From Pseudovibrio ascidiaceicola (GTDB lineage Bacteria > Pseudomonadota > Alphaproteobacteria > Rhizobiales > Stappiaceae), in contig NZ_FOSK01000005.1 of NCBI RefSeq assembly GCF_900114245.1, forward strand, positions 186,001 to 250,000: DNA of 64,000 nt. The letters run 5' to 3'. The first letter of the stretch is position 1, and each line of letters begins with the position of its first letter. Below, piece by piece: positions 17,861 to 26,414 of the stretch. The position numbers were made by a program, and so were the translations under genes. Under the pieces are notes generated by a model. The model searched no databases, was not told the origin of the DNA, and saw nothing but the letters and a program-made list of their open reading frames with translations.

Positions 17861-18366
17861 GGCGCAGGCCTCCCAAGGGCGGCGGCCAAGTCCTTAAAGA
17901 ACGTCGCGATTGCCTGAAGCAGCATCAAGAATATTCCAAAACACATAATGGCTTTGATCGGCGCCATAGGTGGTGCCCAAGCCGAGTAGCTTTCCTCACC
18001 GTATTTGACTGCGTATTCCAACGAGGAAAGACCGCCGTAAAGGAGGAAGATGAGGTACAGGATCAGAAGCAGGATGGTCATGACATCCATGGTGGCTTTA
18101 CGCCGAGGAGACCAGCTTCCGTAAAACAGGTCCATGCGCACGTGAGACTGTGTCTGCATGGAATAGGCGCCACCCAGAAGGTAGTAGGCTGCCATGGTGA
18201 ACTGGGCTGTTTCCAGCGTCCAGAGTGGCGGCGCGAAAAAGGTCTTCGCGATTGAGGAGTACAACAGCACCCCCAGCATCACGAAGATGAGGTACATGGC
18301 GAAGCGGCCAACATATTTGTTGATCCAGTCCACATACCTGACGAAAACAACTATTCCCCTTGGCAT
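17857..18366 (-). CDS. TRAP transporter small permease DctQ
   Basis: Membrane protein of 169 residues with four predicted helices (around YLIFVMLGVLLYSSIAKTF, FTMAAYYLLGGAYSM, VMTILLLILYLIFLL and MAPIKAIMCFGIFLML). The motif HVRMDLFY after helix two is typical of DctQ. Its ATG overlaps the stop of the amidohydrolase-like gene by one base and its end overlaps dctM by four, so translation is coupled across three genes. Confidence 0.93.
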   Translation of the reverse strand: MPRGIVVFVRYVDWINKYVGRFAMYLIFVMLGVLLYSSIAKTFFAPPLWTLETAQFTMAAYYLLGGAYSMQTQSHVRMDLFYGSWSPRRKATMDVMTILLLILYLIFLLYGGLSSLEYAVKYGEESYSAWAPPMAPIKAIMCFGIFLMLLQAIATFFKDLAAALGRPAP

Positions 18367-19217
18367 TAATCTACTGCCCTTGCTTTTGTTGTTGCTCCCT
18401 GCCCGCTCACAGTTGTTTCAGCGCTAAACTGTGGCAGGACTTGCAGAATTGCCTCTCCTAACAAGTCTGCAATTTTCTTCTGGTCTGCGCGCTCCGCGAT
18501 TAAGTCGTTGCGAACTTCAATCATAACGTTTAGCAGGCCGCGGGATTGTGCCTGATCAACGAGGGTATGCGTAACCCCGTCTTCCGGCCCATATGGTTCG
18601 TTTCTTTGGATGTCGTAGAGATCCGATGGGCACAGTGCTTCCAGCAGTGCATCGGCAAAGCGGGTATCGCTGTCATGCAGCACACCCACCTCGACGGCTC
18701 TTTTCTTGCCGTTGTAAACCGGTGTGAACGAGTGGATCGTGACCATCACTGGAAGCTGACCCGCCGTATACTTGGCGTCGATCACCTGTTTTACTTCAGA
18801 CTGGAAGGGGCGATAAAATTTGTTGGCCCGGTCTTGCCGCTGTTCATCATTCAACGAAACATTGCCCGGCACCTCGTAGATCTCGCTTTTTTCCGGCATT
18901 GCACTGAGTGCTTCCGGTGGGCGGTTACAATCATAAACGAGGCGCGAAATTCGTTGAGCGACCAAAGGTGCGTTCAGCTTGGTGGAGAGAAGTTTGGCAA
19001 TCGCCAAAGCTCCTGGATCCCAAGCTGCATGGCTGCTTGCAGCTTCTTCACTTAGACCGAGGCCATTTAGGTATGCAGGAATAAACTTGGATGCATGTTC
19101 GCAGATCAACACAACTGGAGCCGTTCCTCCTGTATTGATCGTTTCAACAGTGTCGTTGCCAACAGATTCTATCTGGTCAGTTTTGACTTCAGACAAGAAC
19201 AGTCCCCCCGATTGCAT
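18366..19217 (-). CDS. N-formylglutamate amidohydrolase family protein
   Basis: 283-residue member of the FGase (HutG/HutD-like) family: VVLICEHASKFIPAYLNGLG near the N-terminus and VTIHSFTPVY in the middle match the Zn-hydrolase motifs. No histidine-degradation gene is nearby. I start it at MQSGGLFLSEVK, with AAGGAAA upstream; extension upstream would run through the tandem operator repeats. It leads an operon with a TRAP transporter, a GS-like ligase and two dehydrogenases. A role in hydrolysing a gamma-glutamyl or N-acyl amide in that pathway is plausible but inferred. Confidence 0.82.
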   Translation of the reverse strand: MQSGGLFLSEVKTDQIESVGNDTVETINTGGTAPVVLICEHASKFIPAYLNGLGLSEEAASSHAAWDPGALAIAKLLSTKLNAPLVAQRISRLVYDCNRPPEALSAMPEKSEIYEVPGNVSLNDEQRQDRANKFYRPFQSEVKQVIDAKYTAGQLPVMVTIHSFTPVYNGKKRAVEVGVLHDSDTRFADALLEALCPSDLYDIQRNEPYGPEDGVTHTLVDQAQSRGLLNVMIEVRNDLIAERADQKKIADLLGEAILQVLPQFSAETTVSGQGATTKARAVD

Positions 19218-19263
19218 CTTGTTTTTCCTTGTACTTTCAGTCTTTTTATTCGTAAAAGAGTTT

Positions 19264-19308
19264 CTGAAAGAAACGTTTCCATGGAGACTAGTCTGAAAGG
19301 AACGTTTC
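19264..19308. promoter_or_regulatory. Two direct operator repeats between rpiR and the TRAP operon
   Basis: CTGAAAGAAACGTTTC (19264-19279) and CTGAAAGGAACGTTTC (19293-19308) differ at one base and start 29 bases apart. The core GAAACGTTTC is self-complementary. They lie 33 bases upstream of the rpiR start and between the divergent transcripts, the expected place for RpiR binding. Confidence 0.65.
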
Positions 19309-19340
19309 ACAAAGCCTAAAAACTAGGCAAATATACATAC

Positions 19341-20234
19341 ATGAGGCAGGTGAGAGACGTGAGAGACCCAAATGAACAGACTGTCGCAGAAAAATTACGC
19401 GGACATTTTAATGGGTTAACTCGTGCGGAGCGTCAGCTGGCCGTCTCTTTGCTTGCAAATTATCCAGTCAGCGGATTAGGCAGCGTTTCCGAGCTTGCAA
19501 AATCTGCAAATGTCTCTGGCCCAACAGTTGTCAGAATGGCGCAAAAGATTGGTTTTGCTGGGTTTACGGAATTACAGTCCGCTTTGCGATTAGAGGTGGA
19601 AGAAACAATTTCCAACCCAATCTCCAAACAAGAGCGCTGGACCAGAAATGCACCCGATGCACATATTCTGAACAGGTTTGCTGACGCTGTCATCGACAAC
19701 CTGAAACAAACCTTACAGCAGCTCGACACGCAGGATTTCGATCAGGCAGTGCGTTTGCTGACTGATCGTGAGCGCGCTGTCCACATTGTTGGTGGCCGTA
19801 TTACACGCGCTTTGTCGGACTATTTTTTCACCCATTTGCAGGTGATCCGCGACGATGTGATTGCCATCGCTTCCAACTCAAACACGTGGCCGCATTATCT
19901 CCTGAATATGAAACAGGGTGATGTGGTCGTGGTGTTTGATATCCGAAGATACGAACACGATATTCTGCGATTTGTCGATTTAGCACGTGAACGTGGGGCG
20001 GTTGTGATCGTCTTTACTGATCAGTGGACGTCACCTGCTGCCGTTAATGCGGAGTATGTTTTCAACGCCCGCATTGAAGCCCCGTCAGCTTGGGACAGTA
20101 GCGTTGTCATCATGTTCATTCTGGAAGCTATGATCGAAGCCATGACCACCTCCACATGGAAAGTGACCAAGGAGCGGATGAACACGCTGGAGAACCTGTT
20201 CGACAAGACCAAGATGTTCAGTAAATCCAGCTAG
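19341..20234 (+). CDS. RpiR-family transcriptional regulator (HTH + SIS domains)
   Basis: 297 residues: N-terminal HTH_6 region (GSVSELAKSANVSGPTVVRM, AQKIGFAGFTELQ) and C-terminal SIS sugar-isomerase-like domain (AVHIVGGRITRALSDYF, QGDVVVVFDIRRYEHD). Starts at 19341 or a GTG a few codons later are both possible. It is divergent from the TRAP/ligase operon with two repeat operators between, so it most likely controls that operon. SIS domains usually bind phosphorylated metabolites; the effector is unknown. Its 3' end overlaps the convergent exporter gene by four bases. Confidence 0.92.
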   Translation: MRQVRDVRDPNEQTVAEKLRGHFNGLTRAERQLAVSLLANYPVSGLGSVSELAKSANVSGPTVVRMAQKIGFAGFTELQSALRLEVEETISNPISKQERWTRNAPDAHILNRFADAVIDNLKQTLQQLDTQDFDQAVRLLTDRERAVHIVGGRITRALSDYFFTHLQVIRDDVIAIASNSNTWPHYLLNMKQGDVVVVFDIRRYEHDILRFVDLARERGAVVIVFTDQWTSPAAVNAEYVFNARIEAPSAWDSSVVIMFILEAMIEAMTTSTWKVTKERMNTLENLFDKTKMFSKSS

Positions 20235-21208
20235 TTGGTCTGCTGCTCCGTTGAGCGCGCTGGCAATAGGGCTGGTGCGAAGAATGTCAGGTATTTGAAG
20301 CTCACATAGAGAACAACTGCTATCGCCACATAAAGCTCAATGTGTGCCAAAGCTCTGATCTGCGCGACAAGACTGGCATTCGCACCCAGACTTTCCATCC
20401 ATGTTACCGTTTTAAAGAGCGCTGTTGCGCCAATTACGAGCGGAAATGTGAAGGCAGAAAAGCCCGGAGAAAACGGTAAGCGGAACAAGCGCAGGAATGA
20501 GATGTAAATCAGCGCCGTCATCGCGACAGCAATTCCGCCGAGCACGGCGACCATAATTGGAGATGGATTGCTCGTCAGTGTGAGGTAACCAGCAAGCGAG
20601 AGGCTGGCTGGTGCAGCGAGGATCGCGATGGTCGGTTTGGCTGCATCCGGCACTTCGGCGTGAAAAATCAAACGATAGAGCATCATTGGGAGCATCAGCG
20701 CGTAGGCAACCAGTCCAAACCAGAGCAAAGCGTTTGCAAAGCCTTCAAACATACCGCCGGGAAAAGCAACAGCGGCCACAATGATTCCAACTGGCGGCAC
20801 AAACCAGCTTGGCACCATATGTTGTAGATTGAAGCCTTTTGCGCGATGAAAAATGAACACAGATAAGAACGTGAGATGCAGGGCAATCCCCAACAACCAG
20901 AGCATTTGCCCGATGGCGAAGTTGTATTGCGCGATTGCATAGGAAACGATCATCAGCGCCATAGCGGTTGTCGGGAGCACACTTCCAACAACAGGATGCC
21001 TCAGATCTTCAAAAACCGCAGTGTGCGCAAAAAAGATTTTACCAAGCAAAAGCACTAGCAATACGCTGGAAATCAATGCGCCTGTGAGTTGCAGTGCCCC
21101 TCCAAAATCGCCGGCATTTTCCATCGACCAGCCGAGACTTGCTATCCCTAGGGCGAGACCACCGAGAGGGGCCGGAACGTGAGCCAGTTTGTTTCGAAGA
21201 GTATTCAT
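20231..21208 (-). CDS. TDT-family transporter (SLAC1/TehA fold)
   Basis: About 325 residues with ten hydrophobic segments (for example LQLTGALISSVLLVLLLGKIF and FANALLWFGLVAYALMLPMM). PLGGLALGIASLGWSM near the N-terminus and HPVVGSVLPTTAMALM match the tellurite-resistance/dicarboxylate (TDT) family, whose members move small anions such as malate or sulfite across the inner membrane. The ATG of MNTLRNKLAH is preferred to one 16 codons upstream. A divergent LysR gene lies 155 bases away. The substrate cannot be told. Confidence 0.85.
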   Translation of the reverse strand: MNTLRNKLAHVPAPLGGLALGIASLGWSMENAGDFGGALQLTGALISSVLLVLLLGKIFFAHTAVFEDLRHPVVGSVLPTTAMALMIVSYAIAQYNFAIGQMLWLLGIALHLTFLSVFIFHRAKGFNLQHMVPSWFVPPVGIIVAAVAFPGGMFEGFANALLWFGLVAYALMLPMMLYRLIFHAEVPDAAKPTIAILAAPASLSLAGYLTLTSNPSPIMVAVLGGIAVAMTALIYISFLRLFRLPFSPGFSAFTFPLVIGATALFKTVTWMESLGANASLVAQIRALAHIELYVAIAVVLYVSFKYLTFFAPALLPARSTEQQTN

Positions 21209-21308
21209 CGGAAATGCCAGTAACCTGAGGGTGAGAAGATAAAGTATGCAACTCAAGTTCCTAGCTGATTTGATATGTCCTGAAAATCTGAATATATTGA
21301 ATAGGTCG

Positions 21309-21323
21309 TTCAGTAAAATTGAA
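21309..21323. promoter_or_regulatory. LysR-type box
   Basis: TTCAGTAAAATTGAA is an inverted repeat containing T-N11-A, the consensus form for LysR regulators, placed 40 bases upstream of the lysR start in the divergent promoter. Confidence 0.45.
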
Positions 21324-21363
21324 CCTCATACAATACTGTCCCACATATAGGCTCTAATGAGAA

Positions 21364-22257
21364 ATGAATGTAACGTTTCGTCAGCTCAAAGTGTTTGTTT
21401 CGATTACGCAGGAAGGGTCGATCACAGCTGCGGCAGAAAAACTGTTTCTCACCAAATCAGCCATTTCCATGGCTCTTGCGGAGTTGGAACGCCAGCTGGG
21501 GCGCAAGATGTTTGATCGCGCCAACAAGCAACTCATCTTAAACGAGCAAGGCCGCCGTTTACTCCCTCTGGCAGATGAACTGCTGGATAGGTCTGAAGCG
21601 ATCACGCAGCTTTTTGAAGGGGACGATGCAACCAACGGTAACTTGCGCATTGGGTCCAGCTACACAATCGGCAATCATTTATTGCCCACCTTGCTTGGAG
21701 ATTTCCGTGAAAACACGGGTTATCTGCACCAGTCCATGAGCCTTTCCAACTCCACCAAAACCTGCCGGATGCTGCTGGATTTTGAGTTGGACCTGGGGTT
21801 CATTGAGGCAAAGGTCAGTGACAAGCGCCTCAAGGTTGAGCCGTGGATGACAGACGAAATGGTGGTGGTCTGCGCGCCATCTCAATGCCCCTCGGCGGAT
21901 GAGCCACTTGATTTGGAGACGCTGGAAAGAAAGAGCTGGGTTTTGCGTGAGCCGGGATCTGGCACACGAGAATACTTTCTGACGGAAGTTGCAGCGAACC
22001 TGGAGGAGTGGACAGAAGCGTTCGAGCTCAACAGCACCACTGCCATTGTCAACTCAGTCATTGCAGGGCTCGGTCTGACAGTGCTTTCTCGTCGTTCTGT
22101 GAGTGCCGCCGTTCAAGATGGCCGCTTGTCGATCGTTCCCTTGAAACGCAAGATGATCCGGCAATTTTCGCTGGTCTATAACACCGAGAAGTACCAGAGC
22201 CCTGTCTTCAAGTCCTTCCGGGAGTTCGCCCACAATTGGGCCTTAGGCCGGGAATAA
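21364..22257 (+). CDS. LysR-family transcriptional regulator (YeiE-like)
   Basis: 297 residues; winged HTH at the N-terminus (QEGSITAAAEKLFLTKSAIS, MALAELERQLGRKMFDR) and a type-2 periplasmic-binding-like effector domain containing LREPGSGTREYF, a stretch I associate with CysB/YeiE-like members. It is divergent from the TDT exporter, so it is the likely regulator of that gene. If both analogies hold, sulfite or a related anion could be effector and cargo, but this is speculative. Confidence 0.9.
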   Translation: MNVTFRQLKVFVSITQEGSITAAAEKLFLTKSAISMALAELERQLGRKMFDRANKQLILNEQGRRLLPLADELLDRSEAITQLFEGDDATNGNLRIGSSYTIGNHLLPTLLGDFRENTGYLHQSMSLSNSTKTCRMLLDFELDLGFIEAKVSDKRLKVEPWMTDEMVVVCAPSQCPSADEPLDLETLERKSWVLREPGSGTREYFLTEVAANLEEWTEAFELNSTTAIVNSVIAGLGLTVLSRRSVSAAVQDGRLSIVPLKRKMIRQFSLVYNTEKYQSPVFKSFREFAHNWALGRE

Positions 22258-22530
22258 CGACCAATGAGCGTAATATGAGTTCCATGGAATTGCAAATAAG
22301 CAGTGTTTGAATGTATTTTGACTACTGTGCCTATTCTTGTGGTTTGACTGCCTTACATCCTAATAAAACTCTGTTTTACAATAGTATATACAAAGTTCGC
22401 TTAGCTGAACTGACCGTTGAAACTGAGTTGGTATGAATATGAAATAGGTCATTTATAGGAAAATGCATATATCTGGCTTGATTGCTGTTTAGATTCTTTC
22501 TAGCATTCCCTTTGGTTAGGGGAGGCGCCA

Positions 22531-23499
22531 GTGTGTATTCAGATACCTTCAAATCAATCCTGCCGATTTGAGCTGGATGAATGGAACACACGGCTGACCG
22601 AAATCTGTGGTCACTTCGTCACAAACACAGAAGCTGGAAGTGTCACGGGAAATGCCTCCATACTCCAGCTTGGTGATGTTGATTGCGCCCGTGTCACTCA
22701 CAACGCAAAAGAGATCACCCGCGGGCCTGCTGATATTAGTAAGGACGGTGAGGCCTATTATTTCCTGATCCTGCAACTTCGCGGTGAAGCTGAGTTGGAA
22801 CAGAACGGACAAACCGCGCTGCTTTCCAAGCCTGGAGATATGACGTTGATCGACTCCGTCAAATCTTCCAGTTTCAGGGCAAACCATACCTTAGGGTCTG
22901 ACCAGATTTCCATCCACATCCCCCGCCATTTACTGCATCGTCACTTCAACTCCACCTATGCATGTGGCCGCAAGATCCCGGCATTTTCTGGGTCTGGTCA
23001 ACTGATCAACGCCCATTTGAATTTGCTGCTTGAAGCGCAACCGGGAAGCCAGAAGCAACATTTGCTCTCAGGGGCGTTCAACGATGTGGTGAGTGCGACT
23101 TTTCTTGAAGAAGATACTGGCGCCCTGCAAGAGGGCTACGACAAGTTGCAGCTGTTGTTGTCTCTTATTCATGACAACGCGTTGGAAGAGAGTTTCAATA
23201 TCGACGAGCTTTCAAAGCTTTCCAGTATGTCACGCAGTAGCATTTATCGGCTCTTCAGAGAACATGGGTTGAGCTGCAACGAACAGATCGCCAAGGTACG
23301 TGTCAGTCGGTTTAAACGCGAATTGTCGCGCCGTCTGCATACCCGGCAAGCCTTCAGAATCTCACAACTGGCGTTCGAGTTTGGATTTCGCGATCTATCG
23401 ACATTCAACCGGGCATTTCGGGCGCAGGTGGGCATGTCGCCGCGTACCTTTGCGGAGCAGATCAGGCAAAACGAGCCGACTGTGAACCGATATGCCTAG
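22531..23499 (+). CDS. AraC-family transcriptional regulator, FeaR-like
   Basis: 322 residues. The N-terminal half is an AraC-binding-like cupin domain (YYFLILQLRGEAELEQNG, LLSKPGDMTLID) and the C-terminal half holds two HTH motifs (FNIDELSKLSSMSRSSIYRL and FRISQLAFEFGFRDLSTFNR). The start is a GTG preceded by GGGGAGG. FeaR of E. coli activates the tyramine oxidase gene, and here a copper amine oxidase gene follows on the same strand 116 bases downstream, so activation by an aromatic amine or its aldehyde is a reasonable inference. Confidence 0.9.
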   Translation: MCIQIPSNQSCRFELDEWNTRLTEICGHFVTNTEAGSVTGNASILQLGDVDCARVTHNAKEITRGPADISKDGEAYYFLILQLRGEAELEQNGQTALLSKPGDMTLIDSVKSSSFRANHTLGSDQISIHIPRHLLHRHFNSTYACGRKIPAFSGSGQLINAHLNLLLEAQPGSQKQHLLSGAFNDVVSATFLEEDTGALQEGYDKLQLLLSLIHDNALEESFNIDELSKLSSMSRSSIYRLFREHGLSCNEQIAKVRVSRFKRELSRRLHTRQAFRISQLAFEFGFRDLSTFNRAFRAQVGMSPRTFAEQIRQNEPTVNRYA

Positions 23500-23615
23500 T
23501 AAATTGCACAGGATGCGCAGACACAGCGATCCGGGCTCGCCTAAGCTTTGATTGGACGGATTTAGGGGGAGAAGACACAGGTGGGTTCATCTCCCCTTCC
23601 GATGGGAGGGAACCA

Positions 23616-25607
23616 ATGACTTTAAAGATGCTGGGGGGGCTTGTAGCCGCCTCAATGCTCACGACTGCCGCGTATGCTGCAGATCCTCATCCACTCGATG
23701 GCCTGACAGGAGATGAACTCAATGCAGTTCGGGCAACCCTGATTGAAGCCAATGCTGCCAGTGATAAAACGCTATATCCGTTGATCGAGCTTTTGGAGCC
23801 GCACAAAAAAGCGGTCATGAGCAATGCGACAGATGGGAGCCTTGATCGCAGAGCGACTGTGCATTTTCAGGAAAATGACAAGTTCTACCAAGCCGTAGTG
23901 AACATCACTAAGGGAGCAGTGGAAAGCACTTCTGAGCTTGAAGGTCAGCCCATGATCATGTTGGCAGATTTTATGTCAGCCATGGAGATTGCGCTTGGAG
24001 ATGAGCGTATGGTTGCTGGTCTTGCCAAACGCGGGTTAACGCCAGATGACGTATTTTGCCTTCCATTGACCGCTGGAAACTTCTTCACAGATGCAGAGCA
24101 GGGCAAGCGCCTGATGAAGGTGCCTTGCTACGTGAACCCGACAAGTTCCAACTTCTATGCCAAGCCGGTCGAGGGGCTGGTGGCTGTGGTAGAGCTTTCT
24201 GAGCGCGAAGTGCTGGAAGTTCTTGATGAAGGCGCCGTGCCGCTGCCAGAAGATGACTGGGGCTATAATGAGGACGAAGTTGCCAAACGCACAGCATTAA
24301 GGGCTAAAACCAATCCGGCGCGCCTGCGTCAGGAAGGTGGTCCAAACTTCAGCATTGATGGCAGTGAGATCACCTGGGACATCTGGAAGATGCGGTATCG
24401 CGTCGATAAACGTCCGGGCCTTGTTCTGTCGCAGGTCAAAGCCAATGATGGTGCGAACTGGCGTTCAGTGCTCTATCAAGCCTCCCTGTCTGAAGTGTTC
24501 GTACCGTATATGGACCCATCGGCAGGTTGGTATTGGCGGACCTATATGGACAGCGGCGAATATGGATTTGGCCTGTTCCTGACTCCCCTGCGCAAGAATG
24601 TAGATTGCCCGGATTACGCGACTTTCCTTCCGGCATTGATCCATGATGATATGGGCCAGCCACTGGAAATTCCTGACGCGATTTGCATTTTTGAGCGCGA
24701 TATTGGGAACCCGGCATGGCGTCACTTTGAAGTCTTTGCTCAATCAGAAACGGAGTTTGTGCCTGCAGAAGGTCGGCCAGAAACTGAACTGGTCATCCGC
24801 ACAGCCTCTGAGGTTGGCAACTACGACTACCTGATCGATTACCGCTTCAAGCAGGATGGCACGATTTACTTGAAAGTCGGTGCATCCGGTCTGGATGCCG
24901 TGAAGGGCGTCGCTTCTAAAACCTTGCAGGATCCAACTGCTGCCGAAGACACCAAATATGGCTCGCTCATTGCGCCGCATCTGGTGGCACCGTTCCATGA
25001 CCACTACTTTAACTTCCGTCTGGACTTTGACGTGGACGGACCAGACAACACCATGATGGTGCAGGAGATTGTTGGCGGTGAACCTCCGGTCAACGTTCCA
25101 CGTCGTTCACTCTGGACCGTTAAGAACACACCGGTCAAAAGTGAGATGGAAGGTCGTTTCCGCCTCAGCTCTATGAAGCCGAAAGCCTTTATGGTGATGA
25201 ACGGGAATGTTGACGGTTACCTTGGTCACAAGCCAGCCTACATGCTCCACCACGGCAGCGTGTCCTATGCTCCATTTGACTTTGAAAACGATGCTCCGTT
25301 CGTGCGTAACCGCTACATCGAGTACAGCGTCTGGAACACTGCTTATGATCCAAAGGAGCGTTATGCAGGTGGCGCGCTCGCTATGGGATCTGACGGGTCT
25401 GATGGTCTGGCAGAATGGGTCAAGCAGGACCGCGAACTCATGAACAAGGATGTAGTCACATGGTTCACTGCTGGCTTCCACCACGTACCACGTTTGGAAG
25501 ACTGGCCGGTCATGTCAACGGAATGGAAGACCATCCATATTCAGCCAATGAACTTCTTCCCTCGCAATCCGGCTCTCACAATCCGGTTGCCTGACGAGTC
25601 CAGCTAA
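23616..25607 (+). CDS. Periplasmic copper amine oxidase (primary-amine oxidase)
   Basis: Oxidises primary amines to aldehydes with release of ammonia and hydrogen peroxide. 663 residues with a Sec signal (ending AAYAADPH). The topaquinone precursor is Y403 in GNYDYLIDY, the catalytic base D312 in YMDSGEYGFG, and the copper ligands H461, H463 (APFHDHYFN) and a histidine at 622-623 (GFHHVPRLEDWPVM). It lacks the extra N-terminal domain of E. coli TynA. The FeaR-like gene upstream suggests control by aromatic amines, but no adjacent phenylacetaldehyde dehydrogenase is seen. Confidence 0.95.
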   Translation: MTLKMLGGLVAASMLTTAAYAADPHPLDGLTGDELNAVRATLIEANAASDKTLYPLIELLEPHKKAVMSNATDGSLDRRATVHFQENDKFYQAVVNITKGAVESTSELEGQPMIMLADFMSAMEIALGDERMVAGLAKRGLTPDDVFCLPLTAGNFFTDAEQGKRLMKVPCYVNPTSSNFYAKPVEGLVAVVELSEREVLEVLDEGAVPLPEDDWGYNEDEVAKRTALRAKTNPARLRQEGGPNFSIDGSEITWDIWKMRYRVDKRPGLVLSQVKANDGANWRSVLYQASLSEVFVPYMDPSAGWYWRTYMDSGEYGFGLFLTPLRKNVDCPDYATFLPALIHDDMGQPLEIPDAICIFERDIGNPAWRHFEVFAQSETEFVPAEGRPETELVIRTASEVGNYDYLIDYRFKQDGTIYLKVGASGLDAVKGVASKTLQDPTAAEDTKYGSLIAPHLVAPFHDHYFNFRLDFDVDGPDNTMMVQEIVGGEPPVNVPRRSLWTVKNTPVKSEMEGRFRLSSMKPKAFMVMNGNVDGYLGHKPAYMLHHGSVSYAPFDFENDAPFVRNRYIEYSVWNTAYDPKERYAGGALAMGSDGSDGLAEWVKQDRELMNKDVVTWFTAGFHHVPRLEDWPVMSTEWKTIHIQPMNFFPRNPALTIRLPDESS

Positions 25608-25619
25608 GGCTGCACCCTT

Positions 25620-25667
25620 GGTTAGAGCATCCTCCTTGATTACCTTCAAACGGAAGGTGCTCTAACC
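25620..25667. repeat. Palindromic element with terminator potential
   Basis: GGTTAGAGCA and TGCTCTAACC are perfect ten-base arms around an inner partial stem. It lies between convergent genes and overlaps the stop of the DJ-1-like gene. The form recalls alphaproteobacterial TTAGAGCA palindromes; it could end both transcripts. Confidence 0.55.
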
Positions 25668-26306
25668 GAGGCTTTTGTAAGTATATCCTTCTCCGGGAGT
25701 GGGTTTCACGCGGCCAGCTTTGGGGGGCAAATCTATGATGACCCCAAGCTTTTCCATGAAGGCTTGCATCCACGTCCAAAGGCCATGCCATTCCACGCCA
25801 TAAACAATGTTTCCATCTACCACGACACCTTCGTACCCCAGTTTTTCGTAGGTATTGCCAGACATCTGAACTTCTGTCTGACACACAAAATTCCCCGTCA
25901 TGGTTTTGCCCTTCAAAAGCCCCGTGGCAAGCAGGATCTGCACCCCTCGGCAAATGGAAGCGATCGGTTTGTTTTCCTTGATGAAATGAGATGTTACATC
26001 ACGGACAATTGGGTATGTGCGCAAGTATTCGCAGGAGCGACCTCCGGGAAGCACAAGGGCGATGTAATCGGCAGGGTTCAGACGCTCAAGAGACACGTTG
26101 ATGTTGATCCGGTGCCCTTCCCACTCGGTGACTGTTTGATAGTCCTTATTGATATCGTGAATGGACGAGGCGACCGTTTCACCCTCCCGCTTTTTGGGGC
26201 AAGCAACATGCACTTCATAACCGATGGCTTTCAGCAACATGAATGGAACAATGACTTCATAGTCCTCGCCAAAGTCACCGGTAATCAATAAGATCTTGAG
26301 CTTCAT
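25662..26306 (-). CDS. DJ-1/PfpI family protein
   Basis: 214 residues from the ATG preceded by GGAGGGATG. The class I glutamine-amidotransferase-like fold is shown by KILLITGDFGEDYEVIVPF, VLPGGRSCEYLR and the nucleophile elbow ASICRGVQILLATG with Cys119. The family covers proteases, glyoxalases and chaperone-like proteins, so I cannot set a reaction. It follows the amine oxidase gene convergently, which may hint at handling of reactive aldehydes, but no operon links them. Confidence 0.88.
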   Translation of the reverse strand: MKLKILLITGDFGEDYEVIVPFMLLKAIGYEVHVACPKKREGETVASSIHDINKDYQTVTEWEGHRININVSLERLNPADYIALVLPGGRSCEYLRTYPIVRDVTSHFIKENKPIASICRGVQILLATGLLKGKTMTGNFVCQTEVQMSGNTYEKLGYEGVVVDGNIVYGVEWHGLWTWMQAFMEKLGVIIDLPPKAGRVKPTPGEGYTYKSLG

Positions 26307-26414
26307 AAGGACATCCCTCCAAAATAATTGGTGTGAAAGATGCCATGGTGCACTGAGCAAACTGTTTGGCGATCAACTCAATTTTGATCCGTGATTAGTT
26401 CAGTTTGTGTCGAG

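Noticed and set aside
19218-19310. N-terminal extension of the N-formylglutamate amidohydrolase gene
   Set aside because: The extension would translate the two operator repeats and has no family similarity; a better ribosome site precedes the internal ATG.
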